DNA of 64,000 bases from Candidatus Fredericiella danica (lineage in GTDB: Bacteria > Chloroflexota > Anaerolineae > Caldilineales > Caldilineaceae): assembly GCA_016713335.1 (NCBI GenBank), contig JADJPH010000039.1, forward strand, positions 1-64,000, written 5' to 3'. Of this stretch, positions 45,763 through 56,035 are shown piece after piece. Position 1 is the first letter of the stretch; every line of letters starts with the position of its first letter. A program made the position numbers and the translations under genes. The notes under the pieces were generated by a model that saw only the letters and a program-made list of their open reading frames with translations, ran no database searches and had not been told where the DNA came from.

Positions 45763-45875
45763 ACAGTTAAGTGTATGCCGGTCCGGTGGGATCGGCAAAC
45801 TCAGGGAAAGGAAGGCAGAGCCGGGGCACGCAGCGCCGATGAGCGTGAGCGGCCGGAGTGGTTCGTTGGGGGAAA

Positions 45876-46437
45876 CACCACCCTGACGGGATGGTGGTCT
45901 GATGTAACCACAGAGCCACGCACGTGAGTAAGTGGTACGTAACAAACAGAGCCACGCACGTGAGTAAGGGTACGCGCCGGCGCAAACGGGGACGGGGGAT
46001 CACCACCCTGACGGGATGGTGCTCTGATGTCCCACAGAGCCACGCACTGAGTGGTTGCCCGGCTGCGTGCGCTACAACGGGGGACGGGGGGAAACACCAC
46101 CCTGACGGGATGGTGCTCTGATATAACCCACAGAGCCACGCACGTGAGTAAGTGGTACGTAACAAACAGAGCCACGCACGTGAGTAAGTGGTTCGCGTTG
46201 CCCAAGCCGCGGCTGCGTGCGCTGACAGACGGGGGAGGGCGGGGGATCACCACCCTGACGGGATGGCCCCGCAGAGCCCGCAGAGTGGTGGGCCGGCCAG
46301 GGGACGGGGACACCACCCTGACGGGATGGTGCTCTGATATAACCCACAGAGCACGCGAGTAAGTGGTTGCGCCGCGCGCACGGGGGGACGGGGGGATCAC
46401 CACCCGACGGAGGTGCTCGACAGAGGTGCGCTGACAG
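45876..46437. repeat. Array of two alternating palindromic repeats (A and B)
   Basis: Type A is CACCACCCTGACGGGATGGTG, an imperfect palindrome (CACCA/TGGTG arms), seen about six times (near 45876, 46000, 46098, 46248, 46310, 46396). Type B is CAGAGCCACGCACGTGAGTA plus AGTGGT, a palindrome with CCAC/GTGG arms, seen about six times (near 45911, 45947, 46036, 46130, 46161, 46345). They mostly alternate A-B-B or A-B with 20-60 base gaps rich in G. The last copies are degenerate. No gene is supported between 45763 and 46466; open frames here merely translate the repeats. Confidence 0.9.
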
Positions 46438-46466
46438 TCGCAATTTGCCACGCAACACGCAACACG

Positions 46467-47261
46467 TCAGTACGGTCCTGCCTTGCTAGAACGCACCGGC
46501 GCGGTCTTGCGTACGTCGGCAACTACCTGGCGGGCGGCAGCCTCGAGAAAGGCTGCATCTGTCTGCACCGTCACCAGTTGGAAGCCTTTTTCGATCATTT
46601 GCAGCGCGTAGGCGGCTGAGTTCGTGTGCAGGCCGGCAACTTTGCCGTGGCGTCTTGCCGCTGCCAGGATCCGATCCAGTGCTTCAACCATGACTGGGTC
46701 GGTCTGGTCGGTGCGTTGCGTGCGGCCGAGCGCCAGACTCAAGTCCGCCGGTCCGATGTAAAGCGCATCGATGCCTGGCGTTGCGGCGATCTCATCCACC
46801 GCATTCAGGCCCTCGGCAGTCTCGATCATGCCGATGGCGAGGATCGTTGCATTGGCTTTCTCTGGGTAATCGTCGCCCGCATAGAGCATGGCGCGTTTGG
46901 GGCCATAGCTGCGCATGCCCTGGGGGGGATAACGGCAGGCACTGACGAATTGCGCGGCATCCTCAGCGCTGGAAAGCATCGGGCAAATGATACCGTAGGC
47001 GCCGGCGTCCAAAAGTTTCATAATGATGCCCGGCTCATTCCAGGGGACGCGCACCAGCGGTGTGCAGTCCGTGGTGGCGATGGCCTGCAACATGGCGACG
47101 GCGCCGGCGTAGTCCATCAGCCCATGCTGCACGTCGATCGTGAGACAATCAAAGCCTGCGTGCGCCATTAACTCGGCGCTAAAGGCACTGGGAATGGTAA
47201 GCCATGCGGTGAGTGCGGCCTCACCGTTCTGCCAAAGGGTGCGGATACGATTTTCGCGCAT
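46467..47261 (-). CDS. HpcH/HpaI-family aldolase
   Basis: 264 residues of the class II pyruvate/oxoacid aldolase family (4-hydroxy-2-oxoheptanedioate or 2-dehydro-3-deoxyglucarate aldolase type). FDCLTIDVQHGLMDYAGAVA with the catalytic His, TPLVRVPWNEPGIIMKLLDA, GIICPMLSSAEDAAQFVSAC and MIETAEGLNAVDEIAATPGI (metal-binding Glu), GIDALYIGPADLSLALG. Start is ATG 47261 (MRENRIRTLW); an upstream in-frame extension lacks conservation. Substrate cannot be fixed from sequence. Confidence 0.9.
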   Translation of the reverse strand: MRENRIRTLWQNGEAALTAWLTIPSAFSAELMAHAGFDCLTIDVQHGLMDYAGAVAMLQAIATTDCTPLVRVPWNEPGIIMKLLDAGAYGIICPMLSSAEDAAQFVSACRYPPQGMRSYGPKRAMLYAGDDYPEKANATILAIGMIETAEGLNAVDEIAATPGIDALYIGPADLSLALGRTQRTDQTDPVMVEALDRILAAARRHGKVAGLHTNSAAYALQMIEKGFQLVTVQTDAAFLEAAARQVVADVRKTAPVRSSKAGPY

Positions 47262-47399
47262 AATCTGGAGCCTTTTTTGTCTGGAGATGACCGATGGGTT
47301 GGACTCTAGCATAGCGCGGATCGGCCTGTCAAACGGGTGCGCGCCAAGACTTGTATGCAAAGTGAAGCCCCACAAATTTGACCGCCCGGTCGATTGTGC

Positions 47400-47405
47400 T
47401 ATAAT
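47400..47405 (+). promoter_or_regulatory. -10 element of the tRNA-tuf block
   Basis: GTGCTATAATCTCC, 57 bases before tRNA-Thr. Confidence 0.5.
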
Positions 47406-47461
47406 CTCCGAACGCGTGCGCAAGCAGCCAAGTGCAGGCGGTGGCATTCTTGGTATTAGAT

Positions 47462-47534
47462 GCCGGCGTAGCTCAGTCGGTAGAGCAGCTGTCTTGTAAA
47501 CAGCAGGTCATCGGTTCAAGTCCGATCGCCGGCT
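47462..47534 (+). tRNA. tRNA-Thr (anticodon UGU)
   Basis: Acceptor GCCGGCG/CGCCGGC; anticodon arm GCTGT-CTTGTAA-ACAGC gives TGT; T arm with GGTTCAAGTCC. Confidence 0.96.
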
Positions 47535-47586
47535 CTGCTGGCAGAGCCAGGGTAGCATAGGCTGTGTCGGCGCAGTACATTAATAG

Positions 47587-47674
<88 letters not shown>

Positions 47675-47681
47675 TTCAATT

Positions 47682-47768
47682 GTGAATGGCCAATCGTTCT
47701 GTGACACGCCTGTGTGGTGTGTACGGTTGCTTTCCTGCGAAGGAAAGAAGCCGCGATTGGCGATTCAC
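47682..47768 (+). other. Long stem-loop between tRNA-Tyr and tRNA-Thr
   Basis: GTGAATGGCCAATCG (47682-47696) pairs with CGATTGGCGATTCAC (47754-47768), one mismatch. Inside is a second hairpin, CTTTCC/GGAAAG. Possibly directs processing of the tRNA-tuf transcript. Confidence 0.6.
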
Positions 47769-47778
47769 AAGCGGGTAG

Positions 47779-47851
<73 letters not shown>

Positions 47852-48007
47852 CTCCGAAGTTTGTGCACGCGGTTGCGTACTATGGCAGCTGTGTTGAGTT
47901 CAAAAGGCTGAGCCGCCCTTCCGGGCGGTTCGATGTTCACAGGCCGAGTTTTCGACACAAACCGTTCGGTTAGATTTGAAAGATTCCAGTGAGGAGGCAT
48001 TTTTCCA

Positions 48008-49207
<1,200 letters not shown>

Positions 49208-49216
49208 TGTCTATGC

Positions 49217-49254
49217 GGTAGACGGTGGCAGGCGAAAGCCTGGCGCCGTCTACC
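49217..49254 (+). other. Strong hairpin between tuf and tRNA-Trp
   Basis: GGTAGACGG and CCGTCTACC arms with inner GGCAGGC-GAAA-GCCT. No T-run follows. Likely a processing or stability element, or a weak terminator. Confidence 0.65.
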
Positions 49255-49267
49255 GTCCATTGTTGTA

Positions 49268-49340
49268 GGCGAGTAGCTCAACTGGCAGAGCGGCGGTCTC
49301 CAAAACCGCAGGTTGCGGGTTCAAGTCCTGCCTCGCCTGC
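49268..49340 (+). tRNA. tRNA-Trp (anticodon CCA)
   Basis: Acceptor AGGCGAG/CTCGCCT; anticodon arm GCGGT-CTCCAAA-ACCGC gives CCA; T arm GGTTCAAGTCC. The tuf-tRNA-Trp-secE-nusG order is conserved in bacteria. Confidence 0.96.
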
Positions 49341-49410
49341 CTGCACAGACCACCGGTGCGTAAAGCCCGGTGGTCGTTTTCGGAATAGAGACCATTTCTT
49401 GGGGGTCTAG

Positions 49411-49628
49411 ATGACCAAGTCCGACACGACACCGAAGCAAGAAAACCGTTTCATGCGTTGGTTCCGCGATACGCGGCCGAAATTGCCAAGGTTACCTGGC
49501 CGACACGCGAAGAGGGACTCCGCCTGTCCGGCATCGTTCTGTTGATTACGGCGATTTCGACGATCGTGCTCTTTGCGATCGACTCGTTGTTTGGGTACAT
49601 CGTAGGTCTGTTGATTCAGAACCTCTGA
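49411..49628 (+). CDS. secE: Preprotein translocase subunit SecE (frameshifted)
   Basis: A short single-helix Sec translocon subunit, about 72 residues. ATG 49411 reads MTKSDTTPKQENRFMRWFRD; then, after one base is restored in CGCGGCC near 49476, AEIAKVTWPTREEGLRLSGI follows with the SecE motif (A-E-x-x-K-V-x-W-P), and the helix VLLITAISTIVLFAIDSLFG leads to TGA 49628. Its place between tRNA-Trp and nusG is the standard one. Confidence 0.93.
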
Positions 49629-49750
49629 GTGCGTCCTCCAACGGCAATGCGTTGGTGGAGCTTTGCGGAAGTGCAGAGCCGTTAACGCAGTAGCAGGAAT
49701 GCCTGAACTCGAACATTGAGTGGGCTTGGTGGAAGACAGAGGAGAAAAAC

Positions 49751-50453
49751 GTGACCCAACAGTCGAAGAGCAATAAAGCTGGCGGCGAGACGACGAATCC
49801 ACCCGCGAAGCCGGCCGCTAAAGGGGTGCCGAACAAGAGCGCTGACAGTTTCAGCGAGTCTGAACTGGCTGCACTTGACGCCGAAATCAGTGCTCAACTC
49901 GATGCAGAAGCAACGAGCGATGCAGCGGTTCCGGAATGGTTTGTGATCCATAGCTATTCCGGCATGGAGCACAAAGTCAAGAAGAATATTGAACACCGTG
50001 CTGAGTCCATGGGGATGACGGACCGCATCTTGGAAGTGGTCGTGCCGACCGAGACCGAGATCGAGATTCGCAACGGTGTCCGGCGCGAGGTTGAGCGGCG
50101 CGTATTCCCCGGCTATATCCTGGTCAATATGATCATGGATGAAGATAGCTGGTATGTGGTGCGCAATAGCACCGGGCGTGACCGGCTTTGTCGGCATGGG
50201 CAACAAGCCCACGCCGCTGCAGCAGGCGGAAGTCGACAAGATCATGCGCCGCATCGAGTCGGATGAGCCGCGGATCAAGGTCAGCTTCCAGCGTGGCGAG
50301 CATGTGCGCATCATGACCGGGCCTTTTGCCGATTTTACCGGGATCGTCGACGAAATTTTCCCGGACAAGGGCAAGGCCAGAGTATTGGTGAGCTTCTTCA
50401 ATCGTGAAACACCGGTTGAAGTGGACTTTATTCAGTTGGTGCGAGACGCCTAG
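49751..50453 (+). CDS. nusG: Transcription antitermination factor NusG (frameshifted)
   Basis: About 234 residues with a 60-residue Ala/Ser/Glu-rich N-terminal extension, then the NGN domain (WFVIHSYSGMEHKVKKNIEH; VFPGYILVNMIMDEDSWYVV). At about 50170 an extra G in ACCGGGCGTG shifts the frame; the second frame continues TGFVGMGNKPTPLQQAEVDK and the KOW domain (GEHVRIMTGPFADFTGIVDE). NusG links RNA polymerase with Rho or the ribosome. The long extension is unusual but common in Chloroflexi-like sequences. Confidence 0.95.
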
Positions 50454-50591
50454 CCGCAATCGGGCCGGTCTGTGGTCCAATGTAACAGCTAAAACGTCTT
50501 GTATCTGCAATTCATTTTTGCTGGTGCTGGGAGCTGAGACCCGATTGCCAGTCGGGTAGTAAGCGTTCACCAGTTCCAGAAGGAGTCAATC

Positions 50592-51017
50592 ATGGCAAAG
50601 AAACTAAAGGCAATCGTTAAATTGCAGTTGCCCGCTGGCAAAGCAACGCCGGCGCCACCCGTCGGCACCGCATTGGGTCCGCAGGGTGTCAACATCATGG
50701 GCTTTGTGAAGGAATACAATGCCCGTACTGCCGGTCAGGTTGGACAAGTGATCCCCGTTGAGATCACGATCTTCTCCGACGGCTCCTTCACCTTCATCAT
50801 GAAGACGTCGCCGGCAGGCGATCTGATCAAGAAGGCCGCCGGCATCCCACGCGGTAGCGCGGAGCCAAACAAGAGCAAGGTTGGCAAGTTGACCAAGGCT
50901 CAGGTGCGCGAGATCGCGCAGATGAAGCTCAAGGACCTGGAAGGCGTCAGCCTCGAGAGTGCAATGCGCATGGTCGAGGGTACGGCGCGCAGCATGGGTG
51001 TGACGATCGTCGAGTAA
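50592..51017 (+). CDS. rplK: 50S ribosomal protein L11
   Basis: 141 residues, standard length. The start MAKKLKAIVKLQLPAGKATP, the conserved PAPPVGTALGPQGVNIMGF and the C-terminal rRNA-binding domain with AAGIPRGSAEPNKSKVGKLT are present. AGAAGGAG precedes the ATG. It forms the GTPase-associated stalk base and is co-transcribed with rplA, 49 bases downstream. Confidence 0.97.
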   Translation: MAKKLKAIVKLQLPAGKATPAPPVGTALGPQGVNIMGFVKEYNARTAGQVGQVIPVEITIFSDGSFTFIMKTSPAGDLIKKAAGIPRGSAEPNKSKVGKLTKAQVREIAQMKLKDLEGVSLESAMRMVEGTARSMGVTIVE

Positions 51018-51066
51018 AATCGTGTGGGAGGGCTTCATCGCCCGCCAGAACCACCGGAGTATAAAA

Positions 51067-51795
51067 ATGGCAAAACACAGCAAACGATTCCTGGCCGATC
51101 TGGCCAAAGTTGACCGCAACAAGTACTATCAGCCGGATGAGGCGCTCGATCTCGTCAAAAGCGCAGCCAGCGCCAAATTCGACGAGACAGTCGAAGTCCA
51201 CTTGCGCATGGGTGTTGATCCGCGTTATTCAGACCAGCAGGTTCGCGGCGTCGTCACCCTGCCCAATGGCACTGGCCGCACCGTGCGCATCCTGGTTTTT
51301 GCAGGTCCTGATGGCCAGGTCTTTGCGCGCGAAGCCGGCGCCGACTTTGTCGGTGGCGACGAGCTCGCCGACCAGATCATGAAGGGTTGGACGGATTTTG
51401 ACGTTGTCCTGGCCACCCCGGATATGATGCGCGTGGTCGGTAAACTCGGTAAGGTCCTCGGTCCACGCGGTCTGATGCCGAGCCCGAAGACTGGTACCAT
51501 CGTGCCACCTGAAGATTTGCCGCGCGTGATCCGTGAATCACGGCTGGGGCGTGTCGAATTCCGTGTCGACAAGACCTCGAATATCCATGTCCCCATCGGC
51601 AAAGCGAGTTTCAGTAAAGAAACGCTCATGCAGAACCTTGCTGCGTTGATGGAAGCGCTGATGGCGGCCAAGCCGGCCTCGGTAAAGGGCATCTATGTTC
51701 ATCGCGTCACCCTGGCCAGCACGATGGGTCCCGGCGTCAAGACCGAAGTGGCGGCGACCACCGCGTTGAAGCAGGACAGCGTCGCCGCGGCCTGA
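51067..51795 (+). CDS. rplA: 50S ribosomal protein L1
   Basis: 242 residues. The start MAKHSKRFLADLAKVDRNKY is at ATG 51067; GTGRTVRILVFAGPDGQVFA, LGKVLGPRGLMPSPKTGTIV and VHRVTLASTMGPGVKTEVAA are canonical L1. L1 often represses its own L11 operon by binding the mRNA leader; the 138-base gap before rplK could carry that site, though it was not resolved here. The upstream GTG at 51022 would add an unconserved extension. Confidence 0.97.
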   Translation: MAKHSKRFLADLAKVDRNKYYQPDEALDLVKSAASAKFDETVEVHLRMGVDPRYSDQQVRGVVTLPNGTGRTVRILVFAGPDGQVFAREAGADFVGGDELADQIMKGWTDFDVVLATPDMMRVVGKLGKVLGPRGLMPSPKTGTIVPPEDLPRVIRESRLGRVEFRVDKTSNIHVPIGKASFSKETLMQNLAALMEALMAAKPASVKGIYVHRVTLASTMGPGVKTEVAATTALKQDSVAAA

Positions 51796-51869
51796 GATTC
51801 AGAAAGATGAGCGAGGCGCGCCGCCCGGTTTCGCGCAGCGCGTCTCGCCTCAACTTGTAGTTGTCTGGC

Positions 51870-51916
51870 GACGGTCAGGTTTGTGGCGGCTTCGGATCTG
51901 CGCTATACTGACCGTC
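51870..51916 (+). promoter_or_regulatory. rplJL promoter framed by an inverted repeat
   Basis: TTGTGG (51881-51886), 17 bases, TATACT (51904-51909). GACGGTCAG (51870-51878) and CTGACCGTC (51908-51916) form a perfect 9-bp inverted repeat around it, which could be an operator or the stem of a terminator for the rplK-rplA transcript. Confidence 0.55.
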
Positions 51917-51944
51917 TGAATCGAATAGACACGCTTCTCTTTTC

Positions 51945-52101
51945 GATGCTGAAGACAGTAGGTGCAAGTGTAAATGCCGGATCTTGAATTCACAGATGCG
52001 GCAGCCTGCCGAGGCCGAGCGAGTAGTAAACATCCGGTGCGCATGCCTGTGCACTGATTGATTTGCTCCTTACGCCCTTCTGCATCACAGAAGGGCGTTT
52101 C
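51945..52101 (+). ncRNA. Ribosomal protein L10 leader
   Basis: The leader includes GCAGCCTGCCGAGGCCGAGC, a sequence typical of L10-binding leaders, and ends in a terminator: ACGCCCTTCTG (52072-52082) pairs with CAGAAGGGCGT (52088-52098), then TTCT. L10(L12)4 binding is expected to control rplJ-rplL expression. Confidence 0.75.
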
Positions 52102-52143
52102 TATTGGATTGAAACTATCTTCTAGGAAAGGAGGAAATGTAGC

Positions 52144-52674
52144 TTGGCTATTAATCGAGAAAAGAAAAAAGAGCTTGTTGCGCAATACAAGGAGTTGATT
52201 GCGAACTCGTCGGCCCTGGTCTTCACCAATTACAAGGGTACGAAGGTGAGTCAACTGCGTTCGTTGCGCGTCAAATTGAATGACACGAACACCCAGTATG
52301 TGGTCGTGAAAAACACGCTCCTGGGCATTGCGCTCAAAGAATCCAATCGAGTTGTGCCGGAAAATCTCTTGACAGGCACCAATGGCGTCGCCTTCCTTGG
52401 CGAAGACATTGGCAAGAGCATGACCGCGCTGAATGACTGGATCAAGAGCGCAAAGGTGCTGGAAGTTACGGGTGCATTGCTCGAAACTTCAGTCATCGAA
52501 GGAAAGGGAGCCGCGGCTCTGGCCGACCTGCCGACCAAAGAGCAAGTGCGCGCACAACTGCTGGGCGTCATCAGCGGTCCGGCTCGCAGCCTGGTGCAGA
52601 TTATCAATGCCCCTGGTGCAAGTCTTGCGCGTGTCATCAATGCCCATGCCGACGCCCAAAAAGAGGCGGCCTGA
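52144..52674 (+). CDS. rplJ: 50S ribosomal protein L10
   Basis: 176 residues starting at TTG 52144 after a strong AGGAAAGGAGG site (MAINREKKKELVAQYKEL). LVFTNYKGTKVSQLRSLRVK, YVVVKNTLLGIALKES and the L12-binding C-terminal helix (VQIINAPGASLARVINAHAD) are present. It anchors L7/L12 dimers to the ribosome. The rare TTG start combined with a strong ribosome site may help the leader-based control upstream. Confidence 0.96.
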   Translation: MAINREKKKELVAQYKELIANSSALVFTNYKGTKVSQLRSLRVKLNDTNTQYVVVKNTLLGIALKESNRVVPENLLTGTNGVAFLGEDIGKSMTALNDWIKSAKVLEVTGALLETSVIEGKGAAALADLPTKEQVRAQLLGVISGPARSLVQIINAPGASLARVINAHADAQKEAA

Positions 52675-52735
52675 GTTTCGTTATTTTGTTTCACGCAGAG
52701 TGTAAAACCCTGTTTTTCTTGAGAGGAAAATACCC

Positions 52736-53119
<384 letters not shown>

Positions 53120-53140
53120 CTTCTGGCTTGTTGCGTCTTT

Positions 53141-53189
53141 AGCGCCGGCGGTGGTGTCCAGTTGGGCACACCCGCCGGCGCTTTCTTTT
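53141..53189 (+). terminator. Rho-independent terminator of the rplJL operon
   Basis: AGCGCCGGCGGTGGTGT pairs with ACACCCGCCGGCGCT, followed by TTCTTTT. Confidence 0.9.
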
Positions 53190-53203
53190 CCGCCCTAACG
53201 TGC

Positions 53204-53209
53204 TATAAT
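53204..53209 (+). promoter_or_regulatory. -10 element of holB
   Basis: TGCTATAAT (extended -10), ending ten bases before ATG 53220, so the message is probably near-leaderless. Confidence 0.5.
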
Positions 53210-53219
53210 GCCGCCCCGT

Positions 53220-54293
53220 ATGGGCTCCCAACTGAATGATGCTCAACTCGATTGGCCGGTGGCCGGCCATCATTGGGCAGTGCAACTACTGCAACGAACT
53301 CTGGCGCCGGCAAGTGATGTTTGCGGTCGTCAGGGACCCAGCCACGCATATCTCTTTCTCGGCATTGCCCAGGTGGGCAAGACGACTTTGGCGCGCGCCT
53401 TTGCGCAAGCTTTGCTGTGTACCCAGCCGGGAGAGCGGCCCTGTGGCGTTTGCCGTGCTTGCCGGCTGTTTCAGCATGGCAATCATCCTGACTTTCGGAT
53501 ACTACAGCCGTTGGATAAAGAGGGCGCTGTTGATCGCGCAAACGGTGAACTGCGCGCCGAGCAGGCCGCGACGATCATTCATGATGTCGTACTAAAGCCC
53601 GTTGAAGGGCAGTGGCGCATCTTTCTTGTCCAGGATGTGCATACGGCAAACCCAAGTTTTCTCAACAAGATTCTCAAAACGCTGGAAGAACCACCGCCGC
53701 AAGCGATCCTGGTGCTAACCGCCCTGGATCGTGCCAGTGTGTTGCCGACGATTGTCAGCCGGTGCCAGACGCTGGAGCTGCGACCGGTTGATACGGCCAC
53801 GATCCAACATGCGTTGCAGGCGCAATGGCGGGCGTCTGCCGACCAGGCCGCGGTGCTTGCCCACCTGGCAAATGGGCGATTGGGGTGGGCGGTTGATCAG
53901 CTCAGGTTTCCTGAGCGCGGCCAGGAAAGACTTCAGACGCTGGAGACCCTTTGGCGCTTGATGGCAGCGGATCGAATTGAGCGGCTTGCCTTCGCCGAAA
54001 GCACGGCTGCAAGTAGAAACAGCCGCCACCTCTTCAGCATGCTTGAAACCTGGTCGCTTTGGTGGCGGGATGTGTTGCTGGTCCAGGCCGGCTGCGCAGA
54101 TGCCTGCGCCAACATTGACCAGCGCGAACAATTGCAACGCGTTGCCGGTCTGCTTGACCGCGAACTTGTACGTTCCTATTTGCTTACCTTGCGCCGCATT
54201 GAGGGCTATTTGCATCACACCGTGAACACCCGCCTGGCCCTGGACGTGCTGATGCTGAAACTGCCGCGGTTTACCGAGGGGCCAGTGGTATGA
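53220..54293 (+). CDS. holB: DNA polymerase III subunit delta' (clamp loader)
   Basis: 357 residues from ATG 53220; the earlier ATG 53208 overlaps the -10 box. AAA+ fold: Walker A-like GIAQVGKTTLARAFAQAL, a zinc site CGVCRACRLFQHGNHPDF, a Walker B-like region, and the sensor SRCQTLELRPVD. NKILKTLEEPPPQAILVLTA is a standard clamp-loader segment. The C-terminal part is more diverged. It is followed about 100 bases later by ricT, a pairing seen in many bacteria (holB-yaaT). Confidence 0.92.
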   Translation: MGSQLNDAQLDWPVAGHHWAVQLLQRTLAPASDVCGRQGPSHAYLFLGIAQVGKTTLARAFAQALLCTQPGERPCGVCRACRLFQHGNHPDFRILQPLDKEGAVDRANGELRAEQAATIIHDVVLKPVEGQWRIFLVQDVHTANPSFLNKILKTLEEPPPQAILVLTALDRASVLPTIVSRCQTLELRPVDTATIQHALQAQWRASADQAAVLAHLANGRLGWAVDQLRFPERGQERLQTLETLWRLMAADRIERLAFAESTAASRNSRHLFSMLETWSLWWRDVLLVQAGCADACANIDQREQLQRVAGLLDRELVRSYLLTLRRIEGYLHHTVNTRLALDVLMLKLPRFTEGPVV

Positions 54294-54394
54294 TACTGTG
54301 GTCTGGATCAGAGCGTATTCCTTTGGAAGTGTGTGGTCGTGATCGGCGTCAGGCCGTACTGAGGCTGGAGTCGCCGTTTGTAAAGGAGTAGGTA

Positions 54395-55450
54395 ATGCCG
54401 GCAGTTGTCGGAGTACAGTTCAAGCCAGTCACCAAGGTCTATCATTTCTCGCCAGCGAATCTGCTGGACCTGGTTACGAATGACTTTGTCATTGTGGATA
54501 CAGCGCGCGGGCCTGAAGTAGCCCAAATCGTGCAACCGCCGCACCTGATCGATGATTCGCAAGTCGTCGGCGAGATGAAGAGTGTCATGCGCCGCGCCTC
54601 ACCATGGGATCTGGTGCAGCGTGACTTGTGGCAACACAAGGAACAAGAGGCGCTGGCCGTCTGCCGCGCCAAAGCAAAAGAGCACACCCTGAATATCAAA
54701 ATGGTGCGCTGCGAATACAGCTTTGATGGGGGCCGACTGCTGATCTATTTTGCATCGGAGGATCGGGTTGATTTTCGATCGTTGGTGCGTGAATTGGCGC
54801 GAGTCTTTCACACCCGGATCGAGATGCGCCAGATCGGCGTCAGAGATGAGGCCAAACTGCTCGACGGCGTCGGCAAATGTGGCCGGCAACTCTGTTGCAC
54901 CAGTTGGCTGCGCGAGTTTACGCCGGTGAGCATCCGTATGGCGAAGAACCAGCAACTGCCGCTCAACCCGGATGAGATCAGCGGGGTGTGTGGCCGGTTG
55001 TTGTGTTGTCTCTCGTATGAGGACGATCTCTACCGAGAACAAAACAAGAAGATGCCCAAGTTGGGCGCCGAAGTCGTCACGCCGCATGGTGCAGGCCGCG
55101 TGCGTCACGTGCACCCCCTCAAAGAATCCGTGACGGTGATGCTCGAAAACCATGCATTGGTTGAAGTCAGCGTTGCCGAATTGGTCAGCAGCAAGAGCGC
55201 ATCCGGTCACGGCTGCAGCACATGTGGGGGTTGCACGGTGAAGCGCCGTGCGAGTGCAGAAGAGGACAACGAACGCACCCGCGCGGATGCCGAACGGCGC
55301 AAGCAAGCTCGCCCCACGCGCGACGAGCCGGCTCATAGTGAAAGCCGTGGCGATAGTGGTCAGAGCAGCTCGCCGGCCGCTGGTGATAACCAACAGCGGA
55401 AGCGACGCCGGCGGCGAAATCGTAATGACAAGAGCACGCCCCGCGAATAG
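54395..55450 (+). CDS. ricT: PSP1-domain protein (RicT/YaaT family)
   Basis: 351 residues. The PSP1 core has CGRQLCCTSWLREFTPVSIR and DEISGVCGRLLCCLSYEDDL, the cysteine motifs for iron-sulfur binding. VRCEYSFDGGRLLIYFASED and FRSLVRELARVFHTRIEMRQ precede them. The C terminus has an extra CSTCGGC cysteine cluster and a long basic tail (RKRRRRRNRNDK) likely to bind RNA. In Bacillus, RicT acts with RicA and RicF in RNase Y-dependent mRNA maturation; RNase Y is also encoded in this window. Confidence 0.93.
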   Translation: MPAVVGVQFKPVTKVYHFSPANLLDLVTNDFVIVDTARGPEVAQIVQPPHLIDDSQVVGEMKSVMRRASPWDLVQRDLWQHKEQEALAVCRAKAKEHTLNIKMVRCEYSFDGGRLLIYFASEDRVDFRSLVRELARVFHTRIEMRQIGVRDEAKLLDGVGKCGRQLCCTSWLREFTPVSIRMAKNQQLPLNPDEISGVCGRLLCCLSYEDDLYREQNKKMPKLGAEVVTPHGAGRVRHVHPLKESVTVMLENHALVEVSVAELVSSKSASGHGCSTCGGCTVKRRASAEEDNERTRADAERRKQARPTRDEPAHSESRGDSGQSSSPAAGDNQQRKRRRRRNRNDKSTPRE

Positions 55451-55466
55451 CGGCGCGCACCGCAAC

Positions 55467-55506
55467 AAAAAAGGGGATGGCACCCAACGGTGCCATCCCC
55501 TTTTTA
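55467..55506. terminator. Bidirectional terminator between ricT and spoVS
   Basis: AAAAAAGGGGATGGCACC, loop, GGTGCCATCCCCTTTTT: a perfect stem with A and T runs on both sides, serving both convergent genes. Confidence 0.95.
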
Positions 55507-55530
55507 TGTATAAGTGAATGATCAGCAGCG

Positions 55531-55851
55531 TTACGCAGCGTGGCGCTGGCCAGAGCCATTGGTTGGCAACGGGGACACCATCGTCGCCGGTCGTTTGAAG
55601 ACGGACATGCGCAAGGCGGTGCGCTCATTCCCTTCAATTTCGACTTCGGTGAAACTGGGAATGATCGCCAGATCAATGTCATCCTGTTCCAGATAGCCCC
55701 GTGCGATCGTCACGGCTTTGATGGCCTGATTGATCGCACTGGCGCCAATTGCCTGCACTTCCGCGTACCCCTGCTCCCGCATGACACCTGCGATTGCTCC
55801 TGCTACTGCCGTTGAGCGCGATTGGGCAGAAACCCTGATGAGTTCGGCCAT
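55531..55851 (-). CDS. spoVS: Stage V sporulation protein S (SpoVS) family
   Basis: 106 residues. MAELIRVSAQSRSTAVAGAI, then REQGYAEVQAIGASAINQAI, KAVTIARGYLEQDDIDLAII and FTEVEIEGNERTALRMSVFK cover the whole Alba-like SpoVS fold; the last 15 residues are an extra tail. SpoVS-like proteins occur in many non-sporulating lineages and may bind nucleic acid. The start is ATG 55851, with AAGGAGG just upstream; upstream in-frame codons are unconserved. Confidence 0.93.
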   Translation of the reverse strand: MAELIRVSAQSRSTAVAGAIAGVMREQGYAEVQAIGASAINQAIKAVTIARGYLEQDDIDLAIIPSFTEVEIEGNERTALRMSVFKRPATMVSPLPTNGSGQRHAA

Positions 55852-56035
55852 GTAAGTTGCCTCCTTAGAGATCGATGAACGTCGATGTCGAGCATCTCCT
55901 GCGGCAGCCGAGGGCTTTGTCGCCAAGTTGTCTAGCGATCAGGACGTTTCAGGAGGCGAACGGGTTACGGTGAGTTTATAGATCTGCGCGATTCGGCAGA
56001 TCTTTGATGCAAATTGACGCTCCGATCAGTTCAGC

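Noticed and set aside
45876..46437. CRISPR array
   Set aside because: Repeats are of two kinds, diverge between copies, have no constant spacer length, and the intervening sequence is itself repetitive and G-rich. No cas gene is nearby.
45767..46458. Minus-strand open frames of 120-216 residues in the repeat array
   Set aside because: They translate the repeats (recurring LTHVRGS and HHPVRVV) and have no ribosome site or homologue.
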